Shown here piece by piece: positions 62,501-64,000 of a stretch of 64,000 bases of DNA. The position numbers and the translations under genes were made by a program. The DNA comes from Anopheles merus. Its lineage: Eukaryota; Arthropoda; Insecta; Diptera; Culicidae. The stretch's first letter is position 1; every line of letters starts with the position of its first letter. The stretch is from contig NC_054083.1 in assembly GCF_017562075.2 (NCBI RefSeq), forward strand, positions 37,741,255-37,805,254, written 5' to 3'. The notes under the pieces were generated by a model. That model did not search any database, was not told where the DNA came from, and was given only the letters and a program-made list of their open reading frames with translations.

Positions 62501-64000
62501 TCATCCGATCTGGCGCTATTCGTCGATCATCCGGGTGCACAGTGTCTCTCATTACGACAGCGGAAGGGGGGCATGCATGCATTCCCCAATCTTAAGCAAC
62601 GATTTATCTGTTAAAACAGTCTGTCATCCCAGTTGAAAAGGGCATTTTTAACCGTAATGCAGCTTCGTAAATAATTGGCCGGGTGAAATTTGACCCCCGG
62701 AGCGGCAATGCATACACGGAACTCGACTGAACTTGCAGCGGCTGCAGCGTAAACGGAGGGGTAAACGAAGGTTAAACGATGCATTTTAATTGCATTTTGC
62801 ACGGGGTGAAAAAGCAAATAGAACACTTCAAACGGAATTAATTAACATGCTATCACGAAAGGCATTTTTTTCTGTCGATAAAAGGATGCGACATGGGTCA
62901 GCTCGTAGCATATTTAATACCTAATTAACCCTTAAGGTTGATCGATAGCAGAGCAAATGAGTTGCATTTTTAATGATGATGGGTTTATTTATTTATTTTT
63001 TAATAGTATGTTAATCGATGAAATCAAAATCTCATTCCCGAATACATCTCTCTCCTCAACTGCAATATTAAAATTGAAAAAAAAAATCCTTGCACAGCGC
63101 AACGATCATCCCGTAAGCAATCAATTGCTTTATCCCCCAAGCAGTGTAATAATTGAGAGCATTTGAAAGGTGTTGGACACTACATCAAAACAGAAAATAC
63201 GTTCTTACCCATCCAAGATTTGCGTCAACGGAAGCGCAAAGAGGCAACACACCTCGGTGACGATTCGTTCCAACTTACCTTTACGCTTTTTTCTGCCACT
63301 CGTGCAACCGATCATGCGATCTCTATTTTTGTGACGTCTTCGCGCACGTCTCATGACGACCAGCTCGATTGTTACGGTATCCCCCGCACAATGGGGATTA
63401 AATAAACCACAGCTCCATTAACGTCTCCGTGTGGTTCAATTAGATATGGAGCTTCTTCTTTTCCTTTCTCGCAAAAACCCTCTAATAATGATGATGCTAT
63501 CCCCCCGCGTGCCATTAACTCCATTTGCTAACGTGTTCCTTTTTCTCCCTCCCTTTCCAGGTGTACTGACAGAGATACAGGATCACTTTAAGATCGGCGA
63601 TGACGAGGGTGGCCTCCTGCAGACCGCGTTCGTGCTGTCCTACATGGTCTTCGCACCGCTGTTCGGCTATCTGGGCGATCGGTACTCGCGCAAATGGATC
63701 ATGGTGCTGGGCGTATCGCTCTGGAGCACGACCACCCTGCTCGGCTCGTACATGGACCATTTCGGGTGGTTCATCACGTTCCGGGCGCTGGTCGGCATTG
63801 GCGAGGCGTCCTACAGCACGATAGCGCCCACGATCATCTCCGACCTGTTCGTCGGCGAGATGCGATCGAGGATGCTGGCCCTGTTCTACTTCGCCATCCC
63901 GGTCGGATCGGGCTTAGGGTAGGTTGAGATGGCAGCACTCCATGGGAGCGGAAAACAAGAGGATATTAATATGACATTCTTCCATTGTAGGTACATCGTC
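44641..64000 (+). CDS. spin: Spinster, lysosomal MFS transporter (5' part, runs off the window)
   Basis: Exons 44641-45046, 63561-63918 and 63991-64000 (continuing) join in phase to 258 codons. Spinster/Spns proteins are 12-helix major facilitators of late endosomes and lysosomes that export lysophospholipid or sphingolipid products. In flies, loss causes lysosomal storage and synapse overgrowth. Residues 1 to about 110 are a disordered Ser/Thr-rich cytosolic tail. Helix 1 contains NLINYMDRFTIAGVL with the conserved Asp-Arg pair. Helices 2-3 are linked by the MFS motif GYLGDRYSRK. Helix 4 has RALVGIGEASYSTIAPTIIS, and helix 5 starts ALFYFAIPVGSGLGYIV. The ATG at 44641 is the first in this frame with coding-quality sequence. 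At least seven helices lie beyond the window. Confidence 0.96.
54219..54228. promoter_or_regulatory. CLEAR-like E-box in spin intron 1
   Basis: GTCACGTGTT matches eight of ten bases of the GTCACGTGAC site bound by TFEB/Mitf at lysosomal genes. A CACGTG core is expected several times by chance in 18.5 kb. Confidence 0.25.
55508..55769. mobile_element. 262-bp MITE with GGGTTTTCCA ends
   Basis: The inverted ends pair GGGTTTTCCATGTCACTTTC with the near complement at 55745-55769. There is no coding capacity. A related end (AAGTGAATTGGAAACCCCC) lies at about 56047-56065. The intervening 55770-56040 repeats inverted CATGATTTTCAAC segments, so a second damaged copy probably adjoins it. Confidence 0.65.
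59449..59538. repeat. (AG)45 microsatellite
   Basis: Ninety bp of uninterrupted AG in spin intron 1. Open frames encoding RERERE or SLSLSL here are products of the repeat. Confidence 0.97.
62479..62486. promoter_or_regulatory. CLEAR-like E-box TCACGTGA in spin intron 1
   Basis: An eight-base palindromic E-box forming the core of the TFEB/Mitf site, about 1.1 kb upstream of exon 2. Confidence 0.25.
63561..63918 (+). CDS. spin: spin exon 2: helices 2-5 region
   Basis: The acceptor is CCCTTTCCAG ending at 63560 and the donor is GTAGGT from 63919. Two bases complete Gly, then VLTEIQDHFKIGDDEGG follows. It carries helices 2 to 4 and the start of helix 5, including MFS motif A (GYLGDRYSRK). It ends with GG of a Gly codon. 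Confidence 0.96.
63919..63990 (+). other. spin intron 2 (72 nt)
   Basis: A short intron, GTAGGT...TTCCATTGTAG, removed in phase to join GSGL-G to YIV. Confidence 0.93.
63991..64000 (+). CDS. spin: spin exon 3, first 10 nt
   Basis: G completes a Gly codon and TAC ATC GTC gives YIV, continuing helix 5. The window ends here. Confidence 0.93.

Larger units (their letters stand above)
45047..63560 (+). other. spin intron 1 (18.5 kb)
   Basis: No nested gene is recognisable on either strand. It contains a MITE cluster at about 55508-56070, a 90-bp AG repeat (59449-59538), a C tract near 57358-57371 and many short frames up to about 175 codons without family features. E-boxes of lysosomal type (54219, 62479) are noted separately. 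GC-richer patches at about 48900-49500, 52130-52480, 53640-54060 and 56780-57600 could be regulatory. Confidence 0.75.

Noticed and set aside
1..64000. CRISPR arrays, rRNA genes, tRNA genes
   Set aside because: No regularly spaced repeats of CRISPR type and no rRNA. The only A/B-box pair found belongs to the SINE at 39843-40637. A by-eye tRNA search cannot be exhaustive.

Overview
The window reads as insect nuclear DNA, most likely from an anopheline mosquito. The grounds are intron-rich genes with GT-AG splice sites, insect-type orthologues of two conserved genes, an arthropod-type chemosensory ionotropic receptor, and a tRNA-derived SINE that I recognise from memory as the Anopheles SINE200 type. 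The species is an inference. Most of the 64 kb is intron, untranslated and intergenic DNA rich in microsatellites and miniature transposons. Only about 3.6 kb is coding.

Three genes lie on the plus strand. (1) Positions 4390-28725 hold the last seven exons of a KCNQ-type (Kv7) voltage-gated potassium channel. They encode calmodulin-binding helix B, the helix C/D assembly coiled coil and a long insect-type tail with acidic and polyglutamine tracts. The seven exons join in phase to 1185 nt (394 residues plus stop). The channel's membrane part lies upstream of the window. A likely long 3' UTR follows (about 28.7-35.8 kb) with at least two poly(A) candidates and Pumilio-type motifs mostly between them. 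(2) Positions 37008-38704 hold a complete divergent ionotropic receptor of 543 residues, made of two exons separated by a 65-nt intron. (3) From 44641 to the window end is the 5' part of spinster, a lysosomal major-facilitator transporter. Its first intron is 18.5 kb, and the gene continues past the window.

Mobile DNA sits between and inside these genes. The clearest case is a nested composite at 39329-43791: a hAT-like element with a perfect 8-bp target duplication (CTTCGATC). It holds a SINE with an 11-bp target duplication, which is itself split by a 0.59-kb MITE. The composite also holds an inverted second copy of that MITE and two families of TTAA-flanked palindromic MITEs. It lies about 0.85 kb upstream of the spinster start codon. 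The large KCNQ intron carries a 1.35-kb palindrome built from four copies of one MITE (22664-24018). Smaller MITEs lie at 36088-36269 and 55508-55769.

The genes do not form a pathway. KCNQ sets neuronal and muscle excitability, the receptor is probably chemosensory, and spinster serves lysosomal efflux. No prokaryote-like system, CRISPR array or rRNA was seen, and a by-eye look found no tRNA gene. The most novel leads are candidate alternative KCNQ exons (15463-15636, 7070-7105, 625-674), the possible Pumilio-bearing 3' UTR extension, and the nested transposon block upstream of spinster.
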